DNA of 64,000 bases. Origin: Plutella xylostella. Its lineage: Eukaryota; Arthropoda; Insecta; Lepidoptera; Plutellidae. Of the stretch, positions 54,301 to 64,000 are shown one piece after another. Location: positions 930,001-994,000 of the forward strand of contig NC_063988.1 of NCBI RefSeq assembly GCF_932276165.1. The letters run 5' to 3'. How positions within the stretch are numbered: position 1 is the stretch's first letter; each line of letters starts with the position of its first letter. The notes under the pieces are model-generated. The model saw only the letters and a list, made by a program, of their open reading frames with translations. It had not been told where the DNA came from and made no database searches. Made by a program: the position numbers and the translations under genes.

Positions 54301-54721
54301 TTAGTCTGTCATCAAACCAGCATCAGACTCATCAGAGATTTGTACTTACTGGATAAATATGTTTGATTTCCTCAGCTCACCTCGGCACTGACATGTATAC
54401 TATAGCAGTAGCCATTTTCGAGTCAAATCTCACTTACTTAAATTTCGTAGGTATGTTATTTTATTTTAACGTAACCACTTCGACATTGTTGACAACGAAT
54501 GACGTAAATTAGACGTCACATTCCGTGGTAAAACAATGCTGTTAATTGTGTTTTTTAAATCATTATCTTAATTATTCTGTTATATTCATATGAGCCATGT
54601 TTGTTCAGTAAGATTAAGGCACTTGAGATGCATATAATGTGGTGTAGGATCAACGTTTATCGGCTATGAAACTAGATAAGATAATAAGGTAAAGTTTTCA
54701 GTCAGATAAGTGTAGAAACAT

Positions 54722-54885
54722 AACCTTTCTAAACTTTATTTTCCCTATCTATGTGGTTGTCTGGAAGAGATTACTTTTAGTAATGATAATAAGGCCGCCG
54801 CCGATTGTGCTCTTTATTATTCTGTTCTTATATGTGAATCTTTATATTTATGTGCAATAAAGAGTGTTTTATCTTCTATCTTTAT
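54722..54885 (+). repeat. LINE 3' tail (TAAGGCCGCC type)
   Basis: GGTTGTCTGGAAGAGATTAC, ATAAGGCCGCCGCCGATTGT, GTGCAATAAAGAGTG: the same family as 39226-39385, opposite strand. Confidence 0.75.
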
Positions 54886-55142
54886 TGGTATCTGCGAGTG
54901 ACTTATGGATGATCTCACATACCCACTTTATTATGTGTTTATCATGTTATGTTGGACCGGCTAAATATTGCATTTAATAAATAGGTAACATTGTAGTGTA
55001 GTGTGTAATTAAATGAAACTTATTTGTTATTGTAATGGTCTTTAGCTACTTAATGTGTTAATGTTTCCTATTTAAGTGTATTTATTTCCGAAAAATAAGA
55101 CTTGTTTGTCGTGATTTTGTTGTTTTGAACTGTGTACGCGCA

Positions 55143-55290
55143 GATTTATTATTATTATAAATTATTTATTGCACATAAATTAAATAATTACAAAGGCGAA
55201 CTTAATGCTAGTAGCATTCTCTACCGTTAACTGGAGATTTAGTGATGTCCAGAAAGTGATTGGTAGTGCGATAGGCTGAGAGTAGAGCTT
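55143..55290 (-). repeat. LINE 3' tail (CAAAGGCGAACTTAATGC type)
   Basis: ATTATTATAAATTATTTATTG then TTACAAAGGCGAACTTAATG, AGCATTCTCTACCGTTAAC: a frequent lepidopteran CR1/L2-like 3' end in minus orientation. The open frame beyond it (to about 55485) may be a leftover of the same element. Confidence 0.6.
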
Positions 55291-55785
55291 TAATCGATTT
55301 ATTAACTGTTTGTACCTATCTCTATCATATATTTTAGACATATTGATAAAAGGAGTGTCTACTTTCAATTGTTTGTGTTTTATATTAACTTCTTTTAGGG
55401 CTGATTTTTCCATCGTCAGATAAATGTTATCTGTCGAATTAAATTGTAGTGTAGTTTCGAAAATAGTATCGAATCCTGTGATCAATATATATTAAACATA
55501 CTGCTAATTAATATTTTGATGTCAAAACTTCCAACACAATATTTTATAACTGCTTGTAAACATAAGTACCTACTGATAGACTCGTACACAGTCGTATCGT
55601 ACCTACCTATTGATACGCGCGTCGGCTCCTTATCGCGGCGATGAATTATGGAGCAGCTGTCGAATGCAATGAGGGTCACTCTATCTTAAGCCCGTATATA
55701 TTAATATTTTTATAGCTAGGCATATTACTATATATTTTATATACATTTTCGCAGTGACCGCGCGCTCAGCAGGTAAATTAATATA

Positions 55786-56029
55786 CAGGGTGTTGCAAAA
55801 AGGGTATACTAAGCCTACATGTGCATCATGGTATATCTAAGCTTGAAACTGAAAATGCGAAAAAAATGTTTATTTTCCCATAGTAAAAAGTTACGTGACC
55901 AACAAAGTTTCTATGGAAAATGATTTTTTTTTTTTGCGAATTTTCAAATTCTGATTTCAGATTCGGGCTTAGATATACCATGTTGCACATGTAGGTTTCG
56001 GCTTAGTATACAAATTTTGCAACACCCTG
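55786..56029. mobile_element. 244-bp MITE with TA flanks, family G
   Basis: CAGGGTGTTGCAAAAAGGGT..ATACTAAG at the left, CTTAGTATAC..TTTTGCAACACCCTG at the right, TATA on each side. Inner parts (CATGTGCA / TGCACATG, TATATCTAAGC / GCTTAGATATA) are also inverted. Related pieces are at 28610-28716 and 46484-46600. Confidence 0.88.
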
Positions 56030-56160
56030 TATATGTATATTATAGCTAAGTGTGTGACGGGCTTTACGAACAACGAAGTTTCGGAGCGTTGCTGCGCTGA
56101 CGGCGACTCTCTCTCGTGGTAATGAAGCGTAGGTGAAGTACCTACGTCTAGTATAGATCC

Positions 56161-56349
56161 TCTAGTACGGGTTTTGCAATTTAGAAAAAGAAAAAAGTTT
56201 ACGTTTCCTTCTATTATTTTATACCTAATTCTCTAATTCATAATCTGTCAAAAGTTTCACAATATTTTCCGCTTGAGGCGCCACTTTGTACCTATGCGAG
56301 AAAACGATAACGGTTATAATTGTCGACAAACTATCAAACCCATACTAGA
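56161..56349. mobile_element. MITE family D copy, inverted
   Basis: TAGTACGGGTTTTGCAATTTAG at the left and AAACTATCAAACCCATACTAG at the right; inner CTTGAGGCGCCACTTTGTAC. Confidence 0.7.
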
Positions 56350-58576
56350 AGTACAAATAACAGAAGAAAACCCAAACGTTTTCCTTTTTGTAAATTGCAA
56401 AACCCGTACAAGTTCCTCTGATTGCACCACAGCTCCCGCTCGTCAGTTTGTGTCATGCTAAAGTAACCCTCCTGATGTCAGCCGGCCTTGGAGGACACAT
56501 TATTGCTTCTTCCTACTGCGTGTACGGGGATGGAGGCCTAAACATGGCTTCTAATTGAGCTGAATCATTGATTGGTGGCATTCTTAGTGGAGGGCGATGG
56601 AAACTTCCAGATATTCAGGGTTTCGTTTTCAGTGACGATTGCGGTTCGCATGAGAGATTTCTTTATTTCAGTTTTGAACCTTGCAACAGATATTTTCTAC
56701 CCGAAATAATTAAACATAAGAGTTCAATGGTGGAAGTGGGATGTTATTTATTGAGGCGTTCCATTTGCATACTCCATCTGGTTCGTATTATTTGGGAAAA
56801 AGATACACATCACATAATATTGTAGGTATGGTAGGTATACTTTATTTTGTTGTTGTGTAAACAACGCCCTGTTGAAGCGTCATTGAACTGCACAAGTATT
56901 TCGCAGTATGCAAATTTGCTGCGTCAACAATGTATTTTTACTTTACATTTTATATGGTATGTACGTATTACAATCTGAAGGACAGTATAAGTACATAACA
57001 TACAAGTATTATGCCAATAATTATCCTATCTGTCCTATCTGAGCAAATCCCGATCATGATTTGAGAGACAGCACCAGCAGAATAATAATAACATTAAAGC
57101 ATTTATTATTACGTGTAATTAAATTAATTATTTCTCGCTAACACCACGTCGGGTCCGCGACTTCAATTATTATTGTTGTTGTCGTCTCGTTACTGATTAT
57201 GTTTAATTGTCCGCATTATGTGAGTGATTACTTCATTATCAGTCTCCCTCCGCACCTAGAGTCGACCGCGCTAACTCTGCAAGAGAAACAAGTGCGAACA
57301 ATAAAAAGTATTTGGGCAACAATTATACAATAAAAGTAGTTTTGTGTTTTCTGACACTGATGCCATGTGTTGTCATACTCCTCTTAGATCATCAAGGTTA
57401 CCAGTAAAAGAAAAGAATTTTTTAGCCATTGCCCATTTGGGCAGTCAGCGACTGAAAAATGATCTAAAACTGAAAACTCCACTGAGCGATAACACACTCA
57501 ATGCTTGACCTGTTTGAGATTGCTTAACCTGACGACCGTCGGGCGCATACGTAATGAACGATAGTTTCCTGAATACCAATGTTGATAGTATTAATAAAAT
57601 TGTGAGTGATGTGAACTCTTGGGCCGGGTTAGTGTCAGTATGAGGAAGTGGGAGCCAAGGACAATCATAGTTGTGTAGAGTTGATTATAGAACTTGTATT
57701 GATAAAAAGTAGATTGAAATCTGTTGTAGTCGAAATGAATAGTGAATGAATTTAGTTCCAAAATCACTGTAATATTTTACTTTGCAAAGCGAATTTTCCT
57801 CTAGTTTGAAAATGTGTAAATTATATTCAAATCATTGATTACCAAGTGACATAACAATGTGCAAAATGTTAACATGTTATTAGTTACTGTCAATTGAATA
57901 CAATTATCTTGAAGACAGTTAAGTCGTATGCTAAACATGTTGAATCATTATTGAGTCCAAGACAGAAAATGACTGCTCAAACTTGGTTTTATAAATTGAT
58001 TTGAAACTGTAATTCAATGTTGCGTAACAAACGACTAACAAATAGTTTCTGTATAGGGTTCTGTCAGATCCACATAAGTTACGTCAGATTTAACAGATAA
58101 TAAAAAGCGATGCTGCTTAATGTTAGGTGGTGGTGACCCCGCTGGTTACTTTATCAACCCATATTCAGTGCGATGGCTGGTGGTGGTGGATGATGCCGAC
58201 AATAATGGCTCACGCCCGCATCAAATTGCAACAATATGCAGTTGACAATCAATCGATCTTGGTGCACCCATATTGTGTTTCAATAACACGCCATTTTGCA
58301 AATTGACTTCTTAAAGTGCTGTCACTGCGTTGAATGCACTTGCGTTCCGTGACCTCGGGAGGAATATACGTTTGATGATTGATTTGTTTTGCAAATTGGT
58401 AGGTAATGGATCTTTTGTGTTGATGATTTGACAATATAATTCGCAATAACTTATTATGAATCTTTTATGAATACTTTTTACAGAGCTTAAAAATATGAGT
58501 CCAAAGATAGTAGACTATAAAACTAAGTCGACGGTCGGTACAGCCTCGACCACAGAGCCAATATCCTCCTGAGATA
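56350..58576. other. Spacer, no gene recognised
   Basis: AT-rich; a decayed motif near 58085-58120 is shared with 40465 and 49175. Short open frames only. Confidence 0.4.
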
Positions 58577-58584
58577 CTCCAGAG

Positions 58585-58913
58585 TAGGGATGCCCGATCT
58601 GAATCGATCTTTTGGAAGATCGATTCACGGCAATACGATCTATCGATTTTTTGAATCGATTCAATGGCATACGATCTTTAGGAAAATCGAATCGTATGCA
58701 GAGAAGATCGTATTGAAAAAATCGTATCATCAGAAAACGAAACTCCCTCCCGATTTATATTAAGAATCTATTAAATACTTTTTTATGATACGATCTTCCA
58801 AGATCGATTTAATCGATTCAAAGCCATACGATCTAGATCGAGAATCGATTCACGGTGTTACTTTCCATTACGATCCAAAAGATCGATTCAAGCCAGAAAA
58901 TCGGGCATCCCTA
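58585..58913. mobile_element. 329-bp hAT-type MITE with 8-bp target duplication
   Basis: Inverted ends TAGGGATGCCCGAT / ATCGGGCATCCCTA flanked by a perfect 8-bp duplication CTCCAGAG (58577-58584, 58914-58921). Terminal TAGGG and 8-bp target sites are typical of hAT. The interior is packed with GATCGATTC, ATACGATCT and AATCGATT words in both orientations. No transposase is encoded. Confidence 0.93.
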
Positions 58914-58989
58914 CTCCAGAGCCTTGTCAAAAATATTTTGGAGTAATTTTAAAGAGAAAAGATTTTAAAGTAAACAACTTTCACACTTT

Positions 58990-59904
58990 CCCCCTTACCC
59001 CCTGGCCACAGCCAATTGCGGCGCGGCGTGCGGCGCGGCGAGCGGCGCGGCTAGCGGTGAGCGCCGAAAACAAACGCTAGACAACGTACGAAGTATGCCA
59101 CAGCTAGCCGCGGCGCGAAATGCGGCGTGGCTAGCGGCGCGGGTTGACTGGCGCGGTGCGCGGCGGCGGCGGGCGGCGCGGTGTGCGAGCGAAACAAATG
59201 TACTAGAGAGTATCGAGGCGGCCACAGCTCAAAGCGGCGCGCGCGGCGGCATCAAGTGGACGGACTAGCCAACGCGCGACCAAAACAAATGTCGAGCTGT
59301 GGCATACCACCGCAATCCGCACCGCCCGCCGCCCCTCACGCCGCACCTCATCCCGCACCGCTGAAAGCTGTGGCTGGACCCTTACCCCGTGGCCACAGCC
59401 AATTGCGGCGCGGCGTGCGGCGCGGCGAGCGGCGCGGCTAGCGGTGAGCGCCGAAAACAAACGCTAGACAACGTACGAAGTATGCCACAGCTAGCCGCGG
59501 CGCGAAATGCGGCGCGGCTAGCGGCGCGGGTTGACTGGCGCGGTGCGCGGCGGCGGCGGGCGGCGCGGTGTGCGAGCGAAACAAATGTACTAGAGAGTAT
59601 CGAGGCGGCCACAGCTCAAAGCGGCGCGCGCGGCGGCATCAAGTGGACGGACTAGCCAACGCGCGACCAAAACAATGGTCGAGCTGTGGCATACCACCGC
59701 AATCCGCACCGCCCGCCGCCCCTCACGCCGCACCTCATCCCGCACCGCTGAAAGCTGTGGCCACGGCCTTATTCATAAAAAAGTTACTGGACGCTTTAGT
59801 TATTGAACTGTTTTGTCACTATCTGTCAAAGAACAAATGGTTCTCTGTCAGAGAGTGACAAAACAGTTCATTAGCTAAAGCGTCCAGTAACTTTAATAAG
59901 GGGG
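58990..59904. mobile_element. AT-rich palindromic MITE split by a GC-rich dimer
   Basis: Left end CCCCCTTA (58990-58997) and the remainder from 59769 (TTATTCATAAAAAAGTTACTGG onward) form, with the right end CCAGTAAC..TTTAATAAGGGGG, one palindrome of about 145 bp. Arms continue as GACGCTTTAG..TTGAACTGTTTTGTCACT. The GC-rich dimer interrupts it at TTA. Confidence 0.8.
58998..59768. mobile_element. GC-rich Harbinger-like element as a 384 + 384 bp tandem dimer
   Basis: Two units, 58998-59381 and 59385-59768, each exactly 384 bp, almost identical, and separated and flanked by TTA (58995-58997, 59382-59384, 59769-59771). Unit ends are inverted (CCGTGGCCACAGC / GCTGTGGCCACGG in unit 2). The interior is strongly GC-rich (GCGGCGCGGC words) with scattered CCACAGC/GCTGTGG motifs. 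The open frames it shows on both strands are low-complexity A/R-rich by-products, not genes. Confidence 0.8.
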
Positions 59905-60314
59905 TTTGACTATAGGTACATACTACTAATACTTACACCTATTAATACTTATTTCTTGAATGCACAATGATATAATCAAACCCGAATAACTAAGTATGTC
60001 ATTCGGCAATTGTTTACATAGTGACTGTCCGAGTCACTGACCGCTTGTGTCAACATCACACTTTTTTCCTTATTTGTGTACAGTGCTCCAAAATTTATAA
60101 TGCGCATAGAAATCTTTGACAGATCAGTTATTTTCGATTATGTGACAACTGTTATTGACTCCTATATCTTTCGAACAAGGTGCAAAATGCAAGTGTTTTT
60201 TTAAGGCTCTTACAATTTAATGATTCGGGTGTGAAGATCTGCATGTGCATTATTAATTTCGGACAAGTGTAAATGGTCGATGATTTTATTTTTATTTTGG
60301 TACTTTTAAACTGG
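59905..60314. other. Spacer between the nested MITEs and the copia LTR
   Basis: AT-rich; no feature recognised. Confidence 0.4.
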
Positions 60315-60521
60315 TGTTAGGAAAGGGTTTAAAGATCTGGAATTTATTTTTTATTGGGTTTTTATTAAAAGCCACTAGTTTATCAAGATTAGCCTCGATT
60401 TAATAGTCTCATATAAATCGATACACAGTGATACACATGAAGTAAGAGATGACGGCCAACACATAGAGTACATGGTATTTTCCTTTTTCTTGACTATGGC
60501 TTTTCGTTTACAATTCCAACA
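60315..60521 (-). repeat. 3' LTR of the copia element
   Basis: Downstream of the pol stop the minus strand reads AAGGCCTAG then TGTTGGAATTG.. (60521) and, after AATAAA-type words, ..CCTAACA (60315), giving TG..CA ends with a TGTTGG/CCTAACA inverted pair. The 5' LTR is outside the window, so the boundaries cannot be confirmed. Confidence 0.5.
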
Positions 60522-60691
60522 CTAGGCCTTAAACAAAAATCATATCAATAGGCAAAAGAAAATTAGCACAATTCTAGGCCTCAAACAAAATATCATAACT
60601 TATATAGGTATATAAAACTAAAACATAACTTTAACACTGACTAACGGAGTACAAATAAACAATATCACAAAAAAACATATATGAAAACAAG

Positions 60692-62314
60692 TTAATCAGT
60701 TTTAAGTAGTTTAGACACAAACTTATAATGCTTCTCTGAAGTTAATGGCTTCGTTAACACGTCCGCCAACATTTCCTCAGTAGGAAGGTAACTTAAATCA
60801 ATAACCTTCTTACTTATCAACTCTTTAACATAATGGTGCCTTATATCTATATGTTTGGTACGCGAGTGTGTTACAACATTCTTACAGATTTTCTGTGCTG
60901 ATTGATTATCGTTAAACAAATCTATTTTGTACACAATACCAGTACATTCTTTAAGAAATGTTTGCAAGAACAGAGCCTCCTTGCAGGAGTCAGAGACCGC
61001 CATGTACTCAGCTTCAGTACTAGAAAGCGCTACAGTCCGTTGCTTTCGGCTTTCCCACGAAATAACTGAACTACCAAGACTAAAAACATACCCAGTATAT
61101 GACCGACGATCCATCTGATCTCCTCCCCAATCAGCATCTGTAAAACCAGTAATTTTCAAATCGTCACCCTTTTGAAATAGTAGACTGTAATGTATTGTTC
61201 CTTTTAAATATCTCAGCACCCTTTTCGCTGCTTTCCAGTGAGTTTCACCAAAACAGTTATTGAACTGGCTTAGATAGCTGATGCTATGAGTAATATCCGG
61301 CCTGGAACATACTGACAGGTACATTAAACACCCAATAAGGCTCCTATAATCATATTTACATGCCGAATTCTCTTCCTTTTTAAGTTGAATTCCAACTTCC
61401 ATAGGAGTCTTAGCTGGTTTGCATTCTGCCATATGCAGTTTATCTAAAACTTTCTTTATGTAGCTGGACTGATCCAAAGTATAGCTTCCATCAGGTAATC
61501 TAGCAATTTTCATACCTAGAACCTGATGAGCCGGTCCCAAATCATGCATCACGAACTCTTTCATCAGCCCTTCCTTAATAACTTTCTTTTTCTCAGAATT
61601 TTCGGAGCTAAAGATCATGATGTCATCCACATACAGCGCTACGATTATTACTTCATCATCAGTATTATGAATATACACCGATTGCTCAGAAGATAGTCTA
61701 CTAAATTGCAATTTATTGATGAAAACATCATTAATGCGTTCATACCATGCTTTCGCCGCCTGTTTTAAGCCATAAATTGCTTTGTTCAGCTTATATACTT
61801 TCCTGACCTTTTCATCTTGACATCCACCTTGGGTGAAACCTTCAGGTTGCTCCATATATACAGTTTCGGTTAGTAACCCGTGCAAAAATGCAGTTTTTAC
61901 ATCTAGGTCCTCTATAACTAAATCATATTGAGCAGCTAATGCTAACAGTATTCTAACTGTTAAGTAGCGAGCCACAGGTGCAAATGTTTCATTGTAGTCA
62001 ATTCCGTATCTTTGTGTATAACCCTTCGCCACCAGACGAGCTTTATACTTTAACAATTTTCCATTTAGGTCTCTCTTTTTGCTGAATATCCATTTACATT
62101 TTACTGGTTTTTGCCCTGAAGGCAGATCAACCAGTGTCCAGCATTCATTAACTATGAAAGAGTTATACTCGTCTTGTATAGCTTCCTTCCAATGTTTAGA
62201 CTCGCAGCCACCCAGAGCCTCTTCTATTGTCTTCGGTATATCTTCGTCTTCTGTAACCGCTGTAAACCCAGCATTATTGCCCTGAAGGCAGATCAACCAG
62301 TGTCCAGCATTCAT
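60692..62314 (-). pseudogene. Ty1/copia pol, RT-RNase H part
   Basis: Second half of a copia-type polyprotein. Reverse transcriptase: CKWIFSKKRDLNGKLLKYKA, ARLVAKGYTQRYGIDYNETF, EDLDVKTAFLHGLL, YGLKQAAKAWYERI and catalytic YVDDIMIF. RNase H: FTDADWGGD, SSTEAEYMA, FNDNQSAQKI and RTKHIDIRHHYVKE. The frame is open from inside a tandem duplication to the stop at 60692. It is in a different frame from the integrase half because of that duplication (see 62112-62443). Confidence 0.93.
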
Positions 62315-62443
62315 TAACTATGAAAGAGTTATACTCGTCTTGTATAGCTTCCTTCCAATGTTTAGACTCGCAGCCACCCAGAGCCTCTTCTATTGTCTTC
62401 GGTATATCTTCGTCTTCTGTAACCGCTGTAAACCCAGCATACC
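62112..62443 (-). repeat. 166-bp tandem duplication inside copia pol
   Basis: The segment from TGCCCTGAAGGCAGATCAAC to GTAACCGCTGTAAACCCAGCA occurs twice, at 62112-62277 and 62278-62443, apparently identical. 166 is not a multiple of three, so the polyprotein frame is broken between integrase and reverse transcriptase. Confidence 0.93.
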
Positions 62444-64000
62444 CATCCGTATCAGCATCTTCAAAATCAAGCGAGTCCTCCGAATCCATGCTTGAACATC
62501 CTGGAATATATGTAGGGTCCGAAGAGTGGTTATCCGAATTTACAGATTCTACTGATGAATCCAGACTGAACATGGTTTGTCTCCGAGGATTCACTGTGTC
62601 ATCAGGTAACAACTGATCCATCTCGACGACGTCTGGCTGACATAATGTCTCAGAAGCTTCCGTCGACGACTGTGTTGGATCAGGTTGTGTAGTACTATCT
62701 AAGTTATCAGATGAATCTATAATTAACAAATCATCATGCTCTTTACTGTTATCATCATTGGACACTACTTTATCCAAAAACATACTTTCCATGAATGTGA
62801 CGTGCCTGGCTTTAATACATTTCTTTGGAAAAGCAGGATCTACCAGTCTATACCCTTTACTATTCTCACAGTACCCTACAAAAATATACCTTTTGCATCT
62901 AGGGTCCAATTTCCTTGCTTTCTCATCAATGGCATATGCTACACAACCAAATACACGTAAGTGTGCTACATTCACCTTTTTGGATGTCCATTTTTCTTCA
63001 GGTGTTGTTCCCATGACCGCTCTGGTTGGTGTATAGTTCTTGAGTACGGCAGCCGTGTTCGCCGCCTCCGCCCAGTACTGTTTCTCCAACCCAGCCTCCT
63101 GGAGCATGCAGCGGGCTTTATCCATTATGGTGCGATTAGCCCGCTCTGCCACACCATTCTGTTGACTACAATGTGGGACAGTAGTTTGATGTTTTATCCC
63201 ATTGCTCTTCAGATACTCCTGAAATTGATTAGACATGTACTCGCCACCATTGTCACTTCTCAAGGTTTTGATTTTTCTATCTGTTTCATTTTCTACAAGC
63301 GCTCTGAATAGTTTAAATTTCTCAAAGACCTCGCTCTTTCTATTCATGAAGTAGATGAATGTTTTCCTCGAGAAATCATCAATGAACGTAACAAAGTACC
63401 TTTTCCCACTAAAAGATGGTACCTGCATAGGTCCACATACATCTGTATGTACCAACCCTAGTTTGACATTAGACCTACTATGACTTTTCTTAGGGAATGG
63501 AAGTCTGGCCTGTTTACCTTCTATACAAGCTACACATGGATTAAAAGTAGTATTTGGATAATCCATACCTGTGACCAGCCCATTTTTCATTAGCTTCATA
63601 CTCCTGGCATTCAGGTGCCCAAGTCGCTTATGCCACAACTCGTGATCAATGCACTGCGCAGACACCAGCGCAGACACCTCCGGAACCTCGCTATACTCTC
63701 CAGTCACCAACTCCTTCTTAATGCCCTGCTCAGAAACTAGTGCAGGCATCTCCAGAACCTCGCTAGACTGTTCAGTCGCCAACCCCTCACATGCTGAGTT
63801 CATGGCAATCCCTGACTTAACTACATCAAGCTCATAAACCCCATTAACACCAGTACCAGTGGCAATAACTTCACCTTCATCAATTATTTTACATAAATTC
63901 TTATCAAAAACTACACTAAACCCTTTTCTATTTAACTCACTAACAGAAAGTAGATTTGCTGATAGTTTAGGAATATAGTGGACTTCACTTACAGTCTTCA
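62274..64000 (-). pseudogene. Ty1/copia pol, integrase part, continuing past the window edge
   Basis: Open from the window edge to the frame end in the duplicated segment at 62274. Near the edge is the SANLLSVSEL block typical of the region between protease and integrase. GAG-pre-integrase zinc site: LWHKRLGHLN..CVACIEGKQ. The integrase core has the D-D-E residues in HTDVCGPM, RSDNGGEYMS and NGVAERANRTIMD. A serine/aspartate-rich linker follows (STTQPDPTQSSTEASE). Gag, protease active site and the 5' LTR should lie right of 64000. Without the duplication the element would be continuous, so it looks recently intact. Confidence 0.92.

Noticed and set aside
58995..59858. Several 76-96 aa alanine/arginine-rich open frames on both strands
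   Set aside because: Low-complexity by-products of the GC-rich 384-bp repeat; no start context, domain or splice structure.

Overview
This is a 64 kb piece of an insect nuclear genome, almost certainly a moth or butterfly (Lepidoptera). The genes have short exons with GT..AG introns. Most introns and spacers are AT-rich and carry the GTAGGTACCTAC-like strings, tRNA-derived SINEs, RTE/CR1-type LINE tails and dense palindromic MITEs typical of Lepidoptera. There are no operons, ribosome binding sites or CRISPR arrays. All gene models below were spliced by eye from splice sites and reading phase; no RNA evidence was available.

Layout. (1) 1-10.6 kb, minus strand: a six-exon partial gene (309 codons; its C-terminus lies beyond the left edge) whose N-terminal half resembles the Mab-21/cGAS-like nucleotidyltransferase fold. 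(2) 10.6-16.5 kb: repeat-rich spacer. (3) 16.5-37.0 kb: a compact run of six conserved housekeeping genes in strictly alternating orientation: DDX42 (-), SMIM30 (+), PYM (-), LIN37 (+), ZCCHC4 (-), C1QBP/p32 (+). Three pairs are head-to-head over 390-580 bp promoters, and the others meet tail-to-tail. (4) 37.98 kb: the first coding exon of a probable Elongin-BC/Cullin-2 adaptor of ZYG11/ZER1 type; no later exon was recognised. (5) 38-64 kb: gene-poor DNA with an intact RTE retrotransposon, many MITEs, and at the right edge a Ty1/copia element broken by an internal duplication.

The conserved genes act mostly on RNA: DDX42 (spliceosomal helicase), PYM (exon-junction-complex recycling) and ZCCHC4 (28S rRNA m6A methyltransferase). 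LIN37 is a DREAM/MuvB subunit, p32 a mitochondrial matrix protein and SMIM30 a membrane micropeptide. This is co-location, not a pathway.

The most unusual signal is a run of partial exon duplications confined to the two left-hand genes. At least six exons of the Mab-21-like gene and DDX42 have one or two truncated tandem copies beside them. Five of these sets keep the 3' half of the exon plus its splice donor; the sixth keeps the acceptor side. Several copies are out of frame. The neighbouring five genes show none. A second notable structure is a perfect 384 + 384 bp GC-rich dimer flanked and separated by TTA, nested inside an AT-rich palindromic element (58.99-59.90 kb).
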